From NCBI GenBank assembly GCA_031292095.1, contig JARLHU010000240.1, positions 1-50,917 of the forward strand: a DNA stretch of 50,917 bases. The letters are read 5' to 3'. This DNA comes from Desulfosporosinus sp. GTDB lineage: Bacteria > Bacillota > Desulfitobacteriia > Desulfitobacteriales > Desulfitobacteriaceae. The position numbers were made by a program, and so were the translations under genes. This document shows positions 15,390 to 24,571 of this stretch, piece by piece. Each line of letters begins with the position of its first letter. Position 1 is the first letter of the stretch. The notes beneath the pieces were generated by a model. The model was not told where the DNA came from, did not search any database, and worked only from the letters and a program-made list of their open reading frames with translations.

Positions 15390-16713
15390 TAGTTTTACCT
15401 CCCAAAGAATATCCAATCACATGTTCTAAAAAGGCTAAGCCATCGTTTTCAACAATGCTCGCCTTGCCATTAACTTTTTCCTCTAACCATTGAACGCTCT
15501 GATCATCGAGAAAGAGATCTTCATCCGCTTTAAGCATAACACTGGGAATAAGAAATTCCTCCCCTCTCAGATCTCCTAATTGAAGGGCGATATCCTGAGC
15601 CGTCAGCAATCCAGCGACGGTGACGGATGACCCAAAGAAATCATTGCGTATGACATGTACCGAGAGCTTCAATCCTTTTACTTGCTTCATTAAGCGATCC
15701 CGCAACAATTCAAAAAAATTCTGAGCTGAAGTGCCAGTAATTAGATGGATATGACGCTCTGAAATTACTTCCGGCAACTGTTTCCAACCAGCTTCAACCT
15801 CAGTCATAAATTTTCGAGCCATGCCCACCCCGTTTTCTAATTGGGGAAATTCGTCATAAACACTGGCTTCAGGAAACTCTCGTCCAGCCAAAACATAAAA
15901 CTCATCCGCGAAATAAACAAGGTACTGTCTGGTTTGCGCGAAAAATTTTGCTTGCCAGCTCTCGCCCTGGTCCAATACCTGACGCGCTTCAGGCGCCGTA
16001 AATCCACGCAGTGTTGTCAGTTGTTCACGGTAGCGAGTTAACCCTACCGGAACCACTGCAATCGATTGCACCGCTGGGTAGAGTTCGCCTAACCGTTCGA
16101 TGGTTTCTGTCAAAACGTCTCCGTCGTTGTGTTCTGGGATCAAGACAACCTGCGCATGGACTATAATTCCAGCCTCGGTTAAGCGCTGAAGCTGCTCCGG
16201 CAACTTGCCTGCCTGGGGGTTTCCCATTAGACGGGCACGTACTTCGGGGTTCCAGGCATGGACAGAAATATACAGAGGACTGAGATGCAAAGAAATAATC
16301 CGTCTTAATTCTTCTTCACTCAAATTGGACAGGGTAATAAAACTTCCCTGTGTGATCGACAAACGATAATCATCATCTTTATCATAAAGAGTTGACCGCA
16401 TTCCTTGGGGCATTTGCGCCACAAAACAAAACGCACAATTATTACGACATAGTTTTAGCCCCTCAGCGCTGATTGTCTCTAACTCTAAACCTAAGAATTC
16501 TCCAGGATCCTTTTCTATTTCAAGCTCCCATAGTTCGCCATTTATCTTTTCAACAAGTAGCGTAAACTCCTCATCCGATATGCCAAATTGAAAGTCAATG
16601 ATATCGTTAAGTTCTTCTTCATTCACTGCCAGTACGCGATCTCCGACTTGGATCTCCATTTCTTCTGCAATACTCCCTACGTCGACTGCGGCGACCACAA
16701 GCCCTTTCGACAA
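15382..16713 (-). CDS. DUF512 / PDZ-containing radical SAM-like Fe-S protein
   Basis: The product has 443 residues. An N-terminal PDZ-like domain (IQVGDRVLAVNEEEL) is followed by a CxxxCxxC cluster at C89, C93 and C96 (CRNNCAFC), the radical SAM signature. A TIM-barrel region (SLHLSPLYISVHAW, HAQVVLIPEHNDG) and a C-terminal DUF512 domain (ITGTSAQNFFE, VAGLLTAQDI) complete it. The family is conserved immediately upstream of der in many Firmicutes, but its reaction is unknown. It is translationally coupled to der. Confidence 0.9.
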   Translation of the reverse strand: MSKGLVVAAVDVGSIAEEMEIQVGDRVLAVNEEELNDIIDFQFGISDEEFTLLVEKINGELWELEIEKDPGEFLGLELETISAEGLKLCRNNCAFCFVAQMPQGMRSTLYDKDDDYRLSITQGSFITLSNLSEEELRRIISLHLSPLYISVHAWNPEVRARLMGNPQAGKLPEQLQRLTEAGIIVHAQVVLIPEHNDGDVLTETIERLGELYPAVQSIAVVPVGLTRYREQLTTLRGFTAPEARQVLDQGESWQAKFFAQTRQYLVYFADEFYVLAGREFPEASVYDEFPQLENGVGMARKFMTEVEAGWKQLPEVISERHIHLITGTSAQNFFELLRDRLMKQVKGLKLSVHVIRNDFFGSSVTVAGLLTAQDIALQLGDLRGEEFLIPSVMLKADEDLFLDDQSVQWLEEKVNGKASIVENDGLAFLEHVIGYSLGGKTIE

Positions 16714-16792
16714 AATGTTTCATCCTCCTGACATTCTAGATCAGGGCATATTATCCCAGCCTCAATCGCTTACCAGTATACTACAAATCTTC

Positions 16793-16872
16793 GGCACATT
16801 CAAAAAAATAACAAATCAGTCTGCCAGTCTATTTTGCATGACATCTTTGACTTGTTATTTCCTTCATATGCC
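16793..16872 (-). repeat. MITE-like repeat, copy 1 (80 bp)
   Basis: The ends are GGCACATTCAA and the inverted GGCATATGAA, with AAAACAAGTCA-like subterminal repeats. It shares AACAAGTCAAAGATG and CAAAATAGACTGGCAGACTG with copy 2 at 22846-23003, but has only a short loop in the middle. Confidence 0.65.
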
Positions 16873-16883
16873 TAACACACCTG

Positions 16884-17516
16884 CTATTGGAGTTCTCTTT
16901 CTTCCGAGTGATCACAAAGCCCTACACCATTTGCCGGTAATATTGACTCCACGCTCGTTTTTTGCATTTCTCTTTCCAGCCAATATTGCCAGCCTACACG
17001 GAGACCTGCCCATACAGCGAAGATTACTACGCCGAAATTCCAAACCAACGCATCTGGAAAATCCGTATGTCTCACGATCCCCTCATTAGTAAAACGCACC
17101 AAGGCTTGGTTCAAAAGGATGCTCCCTGTGAAAGCGGCGACTGTTCCCCAATAACACTTAGTGGTCAGCCAGGCAGCTAAAACCGGCACAACCGTGAAAA
17201 GCCATGATCCATAGGGGATAACCCCAGGGTCATTAACGAGAAAAAGCGTTTCCATGCTCATTATAAAGCTGGTCAACAAGAGAGGCAGAATCCTCCGTTC
17301 AGTAAGCCGCAACGCCCATATAAAAATAACAAGGATAACTGCTAGACGTGCAAAGTGCCAACTCCAGGGCAGTGTTGAAGGAAAGACTAGCTCTATACCT
17401 CTTCCTATTAGCCAAGCGATGGTCAAGATCAGGAATAATCGCCGGGAGGTTCGTTTTTCAATCCAGGTCGTAAGTGCTAAGAAAAGAATAACCCATTCTC
17501 CATAGGGAAATATCAA
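16884..17516 (-). CDS. YphA-like integral membrane protein
   Basis: The product has 210 residues with about six hydrophobic segments and a polar tail. There is no catalytic motif. Its position just upstream of DUF512-der-gpsA-spoIVA corresponds to Bacillus yphA, a membrane protein of similar length next to der; the match rests on position and topology. The function is unknown. Confidence 0.65.
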   Translation of the reverse strand: MIFPYGEWVILFLALTTWIEKRTSRRLFLILTIAWLIGRGIELVFPSTLPWSWHFARLAVILVIFIWALRLTERRILPLLLTSFIMSMETLFLVNDPGVIPYGSWLFTVVPVLAAWLTTKCYWGTVAAFTGSILLNQALVRFTNEGIVRHTDFPDALVWNFGVVIFAVWAGLRVGWQYWLEREMQKTSVESILPANGVGLCDHSEERELQ

Positions 17517-17578
17517 ACAAATCCCTCCTTAAAAGAAAAAACAATCCCTTCTTCATATGATTCCCAATTAGGTCGAGT

Positions 17579-18748
17579 TTACACTGGAATTTTAGGGAGG
17601 TTTGTTTTCGGATACTTTGGCGCTTTTTTACGAAAGCGGGATAGGTTTAGAAGCAAACCAAGTTCAGTCAAGGTAATGACTAGGGAACTCCCACCATACG
17701 AGATCAGAGGCAGGGTAATCCCCGTGACTGGCAATACCCCTGTCACCACACCTAAATTAATAGTTGTCTGAATCGCCAATGTGGAGGTCAAACCAAAGCC
17801 TAATAGCCGACCAAAGCGATCCGGACATTCCCGAACAACGTAATAGGCTCGCGCATACAACGCAATAAAGAGAGATACTAAAAGGAGGGTGCCCATCAAG
17901 CCTAGTTCTTCCCCAACCATAGCAAAGATCATATCTGTGTGGTTTTCCGGAAGAAAACCGTATTTTTGCAAACTTCGACCCAAGCCCACGCCCAACAAAC
18001 CGCCGGAACCAAAGGCAATCTCGGCGTTTGTAATTTGATAGCCAATATTCGCCTTATATTTCCAAGGGTCTAACCAGGCCAAAATTCGATCCCATTGATA
18101 ATGAGTCGGCTGATCTTTTGTCCGATAGATCATGTAGAAGAGTGGTAGTCCAAACGTTGGGCCAGCTAACGCAAACCAGAGCGTCGAGATTTCCGTCTGT
18201 AAGAGCATTACGGCACTCGTCAGCGCTATAACCATAGCTGTCCCCAAATCCGGTTGTTTATAAACGAGGCCCAAGACAAGCAGCGAAACAGGAAGTAGTA
18301 TTCCCAGTGGGGTAAGCCAATCTTTGCCTCGTTTGACTGGAAACTGGTCTAAAACATGCGCATAAAAGAGCACGAGGGCTAGTTTTGTAATTTCAGAAGG
18401 CTGAACTGTGATTCCCACGACTTTAATCCAACGAGCTGAACCTTGAGTCGCAATCCCTCTATCCGTAAAAATAACCGCGATAAGTAGCCCTATGCTAATC
18501 AAGACACCAAAGCCCGCGAACTTACGCCAAAACTGATATGGGACTTTCATAGCTATAAACGCGAAAATAAATCCGATGAGCACCCACTTAAGCTGTTGGA
18601 AAACATAGAAATACGTGTTGTTTTGCTGAGAGTTAAACCCAAGCACTGCCCCCGAACTTAACACCATAATTAATCCAAAAGCTAAAAGTGTCAGGGTTAA
18701 GAATAAGATTGGAAAATCAATCGGCAGTGCCGATTGTCGTTTAGCCAT
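17579..18748 (-). CDS. ftsW: FtsW/RodA/SpoVE-family peptidoglycan polymerase
   Basis: The product has 389 residues and about ten membrane helices. SEDS-family motifs are present: GSARWIKV, VQPSEITKLALVLF, KQPDLGTA, and the C-terminal LPLISYGGSSL. SEDS proteins polymerise lipid II with a partner class B penicillin-binding protein. It could be FtsW (division) or SpoVE (spore cortex); the sequence alone does not decide. The start at 18748 (MAKRQSALP) is set by AGGTGAT 6 nt upstream. It lies 16 nt after the IspH-S1 gene and is probably co-transcribed with it. Confidence 0.9.
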   Translation of the reverse strand: MAKRQSALPIDFPILFLTLTLLAFGLIMVLSSGAVLGFNSQQNNTYFYVFQQLKWVLIGFIFAFIAMKVPYQFWRKFAGFGVLISIGLLIAVIFTDRGIATQGSARWIKVVGITVQPSEITKLALVLFYAHVLDQFPVKRGKDWLTPLGILLPVSLLVLGLVYKQPDLGTAMVIALTSAVMLLQTEISTLWFALAGPTFGLPLFYMIYRTKDQPTHYQWDRILAWLDPWKYKANIGYQITNAEIAFGSGGLLGVGLGRSLQKYGFLPENHTDMIFAMVGEELGLMGTLLLVSLFIALYARAYYVVRECPDRFGRLLGFGLTSTLAIQTTINLGVVTGVLPVTGITLPLISYGGSSLVITLTELGLLLNLSRFRKKAPKYPKTNLPKIPV

Positions 18749-18764
18749 CTGGATCACCTTCCTT

Positions 18765-20675
18765 TTAAGCCAGAACATCCTCTACCTGGGCAGAGTCTGA
18801 GATCACCTCGTGAATGCTTAGACTGATCCGTTTCGCCTCTGGCTTACATTCAAGAACCTTAACGCTAACCCTATCCCCTACTTTAAGCACATCTTCCACC
18901 TTATTGACACGGTGATCCGCCAATTGAGAAATGTGAACTAATCCATCGACCCCATCGGCAAGTTGAACGAAAGCTCCAAACGCAACAATCCGCACCACGA
19001 TACCTTTAACCAGAGATCCAACAGGGAATTTTTCCGCCACTTGAAACCAGGGACTTTCTTTGAGTTGTTTAAGCCCTAAAGATAGTTTTCCAGTTTGTTG
19101 TTCAAACTTTAAAACTTTGACTTCAACTTCTTCCCCTATTTTCAGGATCTCCGAGGGATGTTGAATCCGGGTGTAAGCCATATCTGAAACATGAAGCAGA
19201 CCATCAATACCACCGATGTCTACAAATACACCAAAATCGGCCATCCGTCGCACGACCCCTGTCACCACATCATCCTCTTTGAGGGTTTCAAGTAAATTTT
19301 TGCGCTTAATCGCCTGCTCTTCTGCCAAAATAATTTTTTGCGAAAGAATCACTTTCCGTTTAGCTGGATTAAATTCAATCATACGCAAGCGAAGGGTTTG
19401 ATCTAAAAACTGATTGAGATCCTCAACATAACCCAGTTGGACTTGAGAGGCAGGAACGAAACCACGTATTCCCACATCAACAACCAAGCCGCCTTTAACG
19501 ACTTCAACGACTTGCGCTTGAATCTCCTCTTTACTCTCCACTAATTTTTTGAGACGTTCCTCCGCTTTCTCTTCATCTGCTTGTCGTTTCGAAAGAACCG
19601 TATAGCCTGCTTCATTTTCCACACGAATCACCACTGCAGTCATTTCGTCCCCAATGGACAGGAGATCCTCCGAGCGTGTTTTCCGCGACGCCATCAGCTC
19701 TTTAATTGGGATAACACCCTCGGATTTCCACCCGATATCTACAAATATCTCATCATTTGTTATTTTAACGACCTTACCGGAAACCCGGGCACCGAGATGA
19801 AGTTCTTGAAAACTTTTATCCCAATTGGCCATAACCATTTCATCTTCATTAATTTCAGACATTTTCTGATAAACCTCCTCAATGATCCAATCTGGCGTGG
19901 AAGCTCCTGCTGTCAAACCTAAACTTCTAGAACCTTGAAACCAGATGTTTTCTAACTCTTCGGCCGTTTCAATTAGATATGTTTTTGTGCGCTCAGCACA
20001 AATGCTTGCCAATTTTTGAGTATTTGCACTATGACGCCCACCCACAACTACCATAACGTCTACTTCTTCTGCTAACTCGCGGGCCGCCTTCTGTCTTTCT
20101 GCCGTTGCATTACAGATCGTGTTATGAACGGTAAGGTCTTCAGTATGGAGTTTCAGCTCTTCGACAATCCTCTCGAAATTTTCAGCTAGTTGGGTTGTCT
20201 GCGCCAAAACGGCTAAATGGGGGTAAAATGGAAGTTTTCGGGCTTCCTCGACCGTCTGAATGGGTATGGCATGTTCACCAGCCCAGCCTAGAATTCCCTG
20301 CACTTCAGGATGGAGTTTATCTCCCATAACGATTACTTGTTGTCCCATCTGAGCAGACTCCGCTCCCAGTCGTTGGGCTTTCTGAACAAATGGACATGTG
20401 GCGTCCACCACGTGGATACCCTTATTTTCAGCTCCCTGATAGACAAGGGGTGCTACACCATGAGACCGAATAATCAGGGCTTGTTCGAATACTACCTCTT
20501 CCAAGTCATTAACAACACGAATTCCGCGTTCTGCCAAGCGTTTCACAACCTGCTGATTATGAATAAGTGGCCCAAGAGATACTGCTGGTGAAGTTTCCAC
20601 TGTTCGTTCTGCCATATCCAGGGCGCGCTTGACGCCAAAACAAAACCCAGCTTTTGCCGCCCGCTTAACTTTCAA
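18765..20675 (-). CDS. ispH: Fusion of HMBPP reductase (IspH) and ribosomal protein S1
   Basis: The product has 636 residues. Residues 1-280 are IspH (LytB), with the three [4Fe-4S] cysteines C12 (GFCFGVKRA), C94 (DATCPFV) and C188 (NTICNAT) and the LHPEVQG motif. IspH makes IPP and DMAPP in the MEP pathway. From about residue 295 there are four S1 RNA-binding domains (GARVSGKVVKI, then VVEVVKGGLVVDVGIRGFVP, GVVRRMADFGVFVDI, GIVVRIVAFGAFVQL). The fusion is typical of Clostridia-type genomes. One open frame spans the junction with no frameshift, so the fusion is real in this sequence. Confidence 0.97.
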   Translation of the reverse strand: MKVKRAAKAGFCFGVKRALDMAERTVETSPAVSLGPLIHNQQVVKRLAERGIRVVNDLEEVVFEQALIIRSHGVAPLVYQGAENKGIHVVDATCPFVQKAQRLGAESAQMGQQVIVMGDKLHPEVQGILGWAGEHAIPIQTVEEARKLPFYPHLAVLAQTTQLAENFERIVEELKLHTEDLTVHNTICNATAERQKAARELAEEVDVMVVVGGRHSANTQKLASICAERTKTYLIETAEELENIWFQGSRSLGLTAGASTPDWIIEEVYQKMSEINEDEMVMANWDKSFQELHLGARVSGKVVKITNDEIFVDIGWKSEGVIPIKELMASRKTRSEDLLSIGDEMTAVVIRVENEAGYTVLSKRQADEEKAEERLKKLVESKEEIQAQVVEVVKGGLVVDVGIRGFVPASQVQLGYVEDLNQFLDQTLRLRMIEFNPAKRKVILSQKIILAEEQAIKRKNLLETLKEDDVVTGVVRRMADFGVFVDIGGIDGLLHVSDMAYTRIQHPSEILKIGEEVEVKVLKFEQQTGKLSLGLKQLKESPWFQVAEKFPVGSLVKGIVVRIVAFGAFVQLADGVDGLVHISQLADHRVNKVEDVLKVGDRVSVKVLECKPEAKRISLSIHEVISDSAQVEDVLA

Positions 20676-20759
20676 ACTAAGTACCCCCCTAATATCGTAA
20701 TATAAAAAGAATTAGTTCTCTACGCTGTTCCTAAATTCCTGCTATTTTGTGGAAAATAA

Positions 20760-21356
20760 TCACTTTGCCTCGGGCAATTCCAGCATTGCTTGCATAATCC
20801 GTTCGGCAATCCATTCCCGACGGTTTCCGACCCCTTCCGGAGCCTTGAGCATCTCAGCTGTCAGTGGCTCACCTACCACGACTGCTAGGGTTCCCCAGCC
20901 TTTAGTTAACAAGTGCCGTGTTCCATAAACCTTAATGGGGACGACGGACGCTTTGCTTTTCTCCATTAGTAGAACCATTCCCGGCAGACCCTTTTGAATT
21001 ATCCCAGTCTTTGATCTTTCCCCTTCAGGAAAAAGCCCCAAGACACGCCCCTCTTTTAAGATCTCCAAAGACTTTCGGATGGCATTCATATCCCCCTGCC
21101 CCCGCTTAACAGGGAAAGCACCAAGCTTTATGAAAATCCTACCTATGACAGGCTTAGAGAATAATTCTTCTTTGGCCATAAAAGAAACCTGGCGTGGAAG
21201 ACTACATGCCGCGACAATAGGATCCCAAAAGCTAACATGATTAATCGCTAAAATAACAGGGCCTTCGACCGGCATATTTTCCACGCCTTGAATTTTCCAG
21301 CCCATTAACTTGAACTGTAAGCGAAACATCCTTTTCACAAAATCATAGAACGTCAT
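20760..21356 (-). CDS. plsC: 1-acyl-sn-glycerol-3-phosphate acyltransferase
   Basis: The product has 198 residues. It has the acyltransferase motifs NHVSFWDP (His40, Asp45), GAFPVKRG and FPEGERS (residues 109-115), and an N-terminal hydrophobic or amphipathic helix. It converts lysophosphatidic acid to phosphatidic acid at the inner membrane face. Its start overlaps the stop of cmk (ATGA). Together with gpsA and plsY downstream it supplies most of the early phospholipid pathway in one neighbourhood. Confidence 0.94.
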   Translation of the reverse strand: MTFYDFVKRMFRLQFKLMGWKIQGVENMPVEGPVILAINHVSFWDPIVAACSLPRQVSFMAKEELFSKPVIGRIFIKLGAFPVKRGQGDMNAIRKSLEILKEGRVLGLFPEGERSKTGIIQKGLPGMVLLMEKSKASVVPIKVYGTRHLLTKGWGTLAVVVGEPLTAEMLKAPEGVGNRREWIAERIMQAMLELPEAK

Positions 21357-22036
21357 CTTCCATCCTCCAGCGTCAAAGCTATAATTTTAGCTGCCATCCC
21401 TTCCACGCTATAGCCCGTCGTATCAAGAATGACGGCATCTTCGGCAGGCTCTAACGGTGAGACTTCTCTCTCTGTATCTTGGCGATCGCGTTTTTGCATA
21501 TCTTGAGAGACTTCTTCGAGAAGGACATTTTTTCCGGCCTTAATAAGCTCCATCCAGCGACGCCTCGCACGTTCGTGAGGAGTTGCAGTTAAGAAGATTT
21601 TGATCTTGGCATCTGGTAGAACATGTGTGCCAATATCACGACCATCCATAACCACCCCCCCTCGCGCTGCCTCTTTACGTTGCAATTCGACCAATCGTTT
21701 CCTGACTTCTCCATAAGCCGCGACGATTGAGACGGCACGCGAAATTTCCGTACTCCTGATAGCCAGAGTAACATTCTCCCCATCACACCAAACACTTTGT
21801 TCCTCCGAATGATCCAGAATAACTTCCGTGGTTTTAGCAATTTGGCTTACGCTGGGTTCATCTTCTAGCAAAATTCCGTTTTTTAAGGCTTTGTAAGCGA
21901 TTGCCCGATACATGGCGCCAGTATCCACATAGAAAAGATTTAATTGCTTCGCTACAAGCTTAGCAACCGTACTTTTTCCAGCCCCGGCAGGACCATCGAT
22001 GGCGATTTGCAAGGCTAGTTGTTGTTCCTGTTTCAC
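21353..22036 (-). CDS. cmk: Cytidylate kinase
   Basis: The product has 227 residues. The P-loop is GPAGAGKST (residues 15-23), followed by [11 protein letters not shown] and [14 protein letters not shown], and the lid region has ARRRW. It phosphorylates CMP and dCMP. The order cmk-plsC-ispH/rpsA is common in Firmicutes. The start is ATG at 22036, close to the start of the conserved IAIDGPAG. Confidence 0.96.
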   Translation of the reverse strand: MKQEQQLALQIAIDGPAGAGKSTVAKLVAKQLNLFYVDTGAMYRAIAYKALKNGILLEDEPSVSQIAKTTEVILDHSEEQSVWCDGENVTLAIRSTEISRAVSIVAAYGEVRKRLVELQRKEAARGGVVMDGRDIGTHVLPDAKIKIFLTATPHERARRRWMELIKAGKNVLLEEVSQDMQKRDRQDTEREVSPLEPAEDAVILDTTGYSVEGMAAKIIALTLEDGR

Positions 22037-22055
22037 CCTAAAATCCTCCTCTTAT

Positions 22056-22778
22056 TCATGATAAACTTGCAGCGATCAGTGTAGCGACTATGTTGTTCAA
22101 GGCATGTAACGCAACAGAAGGATAGAGAGATTTATACTTGTCATAAAGGTAAACCAGAGCAATCCCTAAAATAAAGCGTGGAAAGAACCCATAGACTTGG
22201 AGATGTAGACCGGAAAATATGGCGGCACTAATCACAGCCGAGGTCCACTTTCCGAAGTACGTTTGTAAACCTCCAAAAATAATTCCACGAAATAACGTTT
22301 CTTCCACCAAGGGGGCTAAGACACCTGCTAAAAGCAAATTAAGGATCAAAGTATACCAAGTAGTGTGCCCTAGTAACTTGGAATAAACATCTGAGCTCGG
22401 TGGGGTTAACCCATATTTAAAAAGGACAAGTACGTAACTAATATTGATAACCCAGGCTATGGTATATACCCTGAAGATCTTTGACGCAATTCCCTTTAGG
22501 GACACAGGTCGCCAACCAAAATCTGCCCATTCCCAATCACGGATTTTTTTTAGCACCCAAATCAAAAGTACGAAAGATAGCTGCGTCATAAACGCATTCA
22601 AATACATTAAGGCGCGCTCGTGAGGCCACCACGCCATGATCCTGAACGTTGCATGTGCCAATAAAATGTATATTACAACAATCCCACCCAAAATCGAGAC
22701 AAGATCTTCCCAACTCAAGTTTCGTTTCAGCAGAGGGCTCTCAGCCTGGGCAAAATTTAGTTCAGTTTCTTCGTCCAT
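22056..22778 (-). CDS. CPBP-family intramembrane metalloprotease
   Basis: The product has 240 residues and about eight membrane helices. The CPBP (Abi) motifs are complete: EETLFR with E159, E160 and R164; FSGLHL with H192; and HALNN with H225 and N228/N229. In this family they form an intramembrane glutamyl or metal active site. The substrate is unknown; relatives process prenylated proteins or give bacteriocin immunity. It is the first gene of the leftward cmk block, 19 nt upstream of cmk. Confidence 0.9.
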   Translation of the reverse strand: MDEETELNFAQAESPLLKRNLSWEDLVSILGGIVVIYILLAHATFRIMAWWPHERALMYLNAFMTQLSFVLLIWVLKKIRDWEWADFGWRPVSLKGIASKIFRVYTIAWVINISYVLVLFKYGLTPPSSDVYSKLLGHTTWYTLILNLLLAGVLAPLVEETLFRGIIFGGLQTYFGKWTSAVISAAIFSGLHLQVYGFFPRFILGIALVYLYDKYKSLYPSVALHALNNIVATLIAASLS

Positions 22779-22845
22779 ACTTACCCTCTTTCTTTCCCCA
22801 TTTAGGACACATATTTATTTGCTTATTTCCCCAAACTAACCCTTA

Positions 22846-23003
22846 GGCATATGAAAGAAAAAAACAAGTCAAAGATGCCATGGATATTTTGCGTCAGACA
22901 AGGAGGTATGTTTACCTCATAGCGGGGCTATTAGGTGAACATACCGACGCAGTATGACACAAAATAGACTGGCAGACTGACTGGTTTTTTACTTGAATGT
23001 GCC
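22846..23003 (+). repeat. MITE-like repeat, copy 2 (158 bp, expanded)
   Basis: The ends GGCATATGAAAG and CTTGAATGTGCC are imperfect inverted repeats extending over about 26 bp. Relative to copy 1 (16793-16872) it has about 75 extra bases in its loop. These form their own hairpin (GGTATGTTTACCT with AGGTGAACATACC) inside a GCGTC/GACGC stem. Confidence 0.65.
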
Positions 23004-23022
23004 TTAAAAGGGAGGAATCAAT

Positions 23023-23265
23023 ATGCAACCACCAGATACAACACTACAACTTTATCATCGTCATTTTAAAATTCCCATAGTGCGTTATTTAAATACAGTG
23101 ACTGATTTTCTCGATCCTTGGGATGAGCGTGCTTATCAGTTTGCTGTTCAACAGTACTTAGAAGAAACGCAGGATAACGGTCTTGTAGGAATGGTACGGC
23201 AAGAAAAAGACGAGAATTATGTCTACCTTGATGCTGCTGTCCGGTATGCGCTGGTCATGACTTAA
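23023..23265 (+). CDS. Small conserved-looking hypothetical protein, 80 residues
   Basis: I do not recognise the family. It has a good GGGAGG ribosome site 6 nt before the ATG, an even codon pattern and an acidic, tyrosine-rich sequence with no membrane segment. It lies just after MITE copy 2, and its stop codon is embedded in the first hairpin of the nested repeat at 23261. It points right, away from the leftward CPBP gene. Confidence 0.65.
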   Translation: MQPPDTTLQLYHRHFKIPIVRYLNTVTDFLDPWDERAYQFAVQQYLEETQDNGLVGMVRQEKDENYVYLDAAVRYALVMT

Positions 23266-23408
23266 ACAGGATGTTTAAGGTTAGAGCGCCGCCAAGGATG
23301 GCAAGGCGCCGTGATGACCGAGTGTCCCTGTAGCCATGACTCGAACAAGGATGTTCGAGATTAGACACCGCCATGGATGGCAAGGTGTCGTGACGGCGAG
23401 AAGGGACC
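23261..23408. repeat. Nested AGGA-loop hairpin repeat, locus 1
   Basis: Hairpin modules in order: CTTAAACA-GGA-TGTTTAAG (23261-23279); a GGCGC-type stem enclosing GCCA-AGGA-TGGC (23285-23309); then an outer GTCCCT (23324) to AGGGAC (23402) stem enclosing CTCGAACA-AGGA-TGTTCGAG and GACACC[GCCATGGATGGC]AAGGTGTC. It lies between convergent genes. Related arrays are at 24523 and 30506. Confidence 0.8.
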
Positions 23409-23410
23409 CA

Positions 23411-24064
23411 TCAACTAGAAAGTAACTTTTCCAAGTCTCTGACATTCGAGACTATAAAATTAGGAGCGGCAAGACTCAATTCTTCAATCGTTCCATAACC
23501 ATATCCGACCGAAATTACGTCAATACCGTTGGCTCTAGCACCTTCGACGTCATAACGGCGATCCCCAATCATTACAGTTTTTGCTCGTGAACCCGCTGGC
23601 GCTTTTTTTAGCACTTCCGCTATCAAGACATCCTTCTCCACAAATTGACCGTTCAACTCGCTTCCCATGATAACACTAAAGTAAGAATCCAGTGAGAAAT
23701 GTTGAAGTATTTTTTTGGCAAAGACCCTGGGTTTTGACGTAGCCAACAAATGCAGGCAGCCCTTTTCTTTTAATTGAGCGATTAACTCCAGAATTCCTGG
23801 ATAAAGAATATTTTCATAGAGACCGATCTCTTGATAACGCTCCCGATAAATTGTGATCGCTTGATCCAAGAGTGTCTCATCCATCGTTTGAAGCAAGATT
23901 TTAAAACTCTCTTTTAATGGTGGACCAATAATCCAACCTAAATCATCAGTCTCAGGGAAGGGATAACCTAACCGATTTAGCGCGTATTGAACAGAGAGGG
24001 TAATTCCTTCCTTAGGATCTGTCAACGTTCCGTCTAAATCCCAAAGCAATACATCATAACGCAC
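23411..24064 (-). CDS. HAD-superfamily phosphatase (phosphoglycolate phosphatase-like)
   Basis: The product has 217 residues. HAD motif I is DLDGTLTD with the nucleophile Asp near residue 9. A helical cap follows, then motif II in LLATSKP, the motif III lysine near EKD, and motif IV GDRRYDVEGA. This is the Gph/PpaX-type subfamily; the substrate cannot be fixed from sequence. It is a single gene with the nested-repeat locus 1 directly after its stop. Confidence 0.88.
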   Translation of the reverse strand: MRYDVLLWDLDGTLTDPKEGITLSVQYALNRLGYPFPETDDLGWIIGPPLKESFKILLQTMDETLLDQAITIYRERYQEIGLYENILYPGILELIAQLKEKGCLHLLATSKPRVFAKKILQHFSLDSYFSVIMGSELNGQFVEKDVLIAEVLKKAPAGSRAKTVMIGDRRYDVEGARANGIDVISVGYGYGTIEELSLAAPNFIVSNVRDLEKLLSS

Positions 24065-24185
24065 AATAACACCTCCAAGCTAATTTCCCGAAATTTCCTG
24101 CATAAAGAAAACCAAAACTTACACTTTCTGACTGGTATGAATTCTGACCAAGAAGGCCATTCTAAAACAAAGGGGGGATTTGAAA

Positions 24186-24383
24186 ATGTTTTATCGACAA
24201 AGACAACACTACCATACTCATGGATTACTCTTTGTTCTCAGTCTAATCGCAGCTTTTTTACTCGGTCGAAAATCCGAACAGTATGGTTATACCATCATAT
24301 CACGAGGATGCAGTTGCTCTAATGAAAATAGTGAGATGGATATGATGGACGATAGCAAAACAAGTAACGGCTATCCACAATAA
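24186..24383 (+). CDS. Small single-pass membrane protein, 65 residues
   Basis: Residues 12-27 form a hydrophobic helix (LLFVLSLIAAFLLG), preceded by a His/Tyr/Arg-rich N-terminus and followed by a polar tail with CSCS. I do not recognise the family. The ATG at 24186 is 8 nt after GGGGGG; a TTG at 24180 is less likely. A strong terminator follows at 24425. Confidence 0.65.
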   Translation: MFYRQRQHYHTHGLLFVLSLIAAFLLGRKSEQYGYTIISRGCSCSNENSEMDMMDDSKTSNGYPQ

Positions 24384-24424
24384 CCTTGTAACTATAACTC
24401 AATTAACCTTACTTAACTACATCC

Positions 24425-24456
24425 AAACTCCGAGATTTCCTCGGGGTTTCTTTTTT
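24425..24456 (+). terminator. Intrinsic terminator
   Basis: AAACTCCGAG and CTCGGGGTTT form a 10-bp stem with a 5-nt loop, then CTTTTTT. It ends the small gene at 24186. Confidence 0.9.
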
Positions 24457-24522
24457 ATACTATCAGAAAGTATAACTTTCAGTTACATACTTTCTAAGCA
24501 TAAGAGCAACTAGGCTGCCGCT

Positions 24523-24571
24523 GGCCATGGATGGCCGAGTGTCCCTGTAGCCAAGGATGGCGAGAAGGGAC
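24523..24571. repeat. Nested AGGA-loop hairpin repeat, locus 2 (minimal form)
   Basis: GGCCATGGATGGCC is followed by the minimal unit GTCCCT-GTA-GCCA-AGGA-TGGC-GAGA-AGGGAC (24541-24571). This is the same outer stem as at the other two loci, with a single inner hairpin. The remaining stretch to 24894 has further GC-rich inverted words (GCCTTCGCC, GTGTCTTCGGGC) but no gene. Confidence 0.75.

Larger units (their letters stand above)
24116..24478. repeat. Inverted repeat flanking a small gene
   Basis: AACTTACACTTTCTGA (24116-24131) recurs inverted as TCAGAAAGTATAACTT (24463-24478), enclosing the ORF at 24186 and its terminator. The left arm with its extension (CTGGTAT) also occurs at 30753-30775, beside nested-repeat locus 3. 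Confidence 0.5.
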
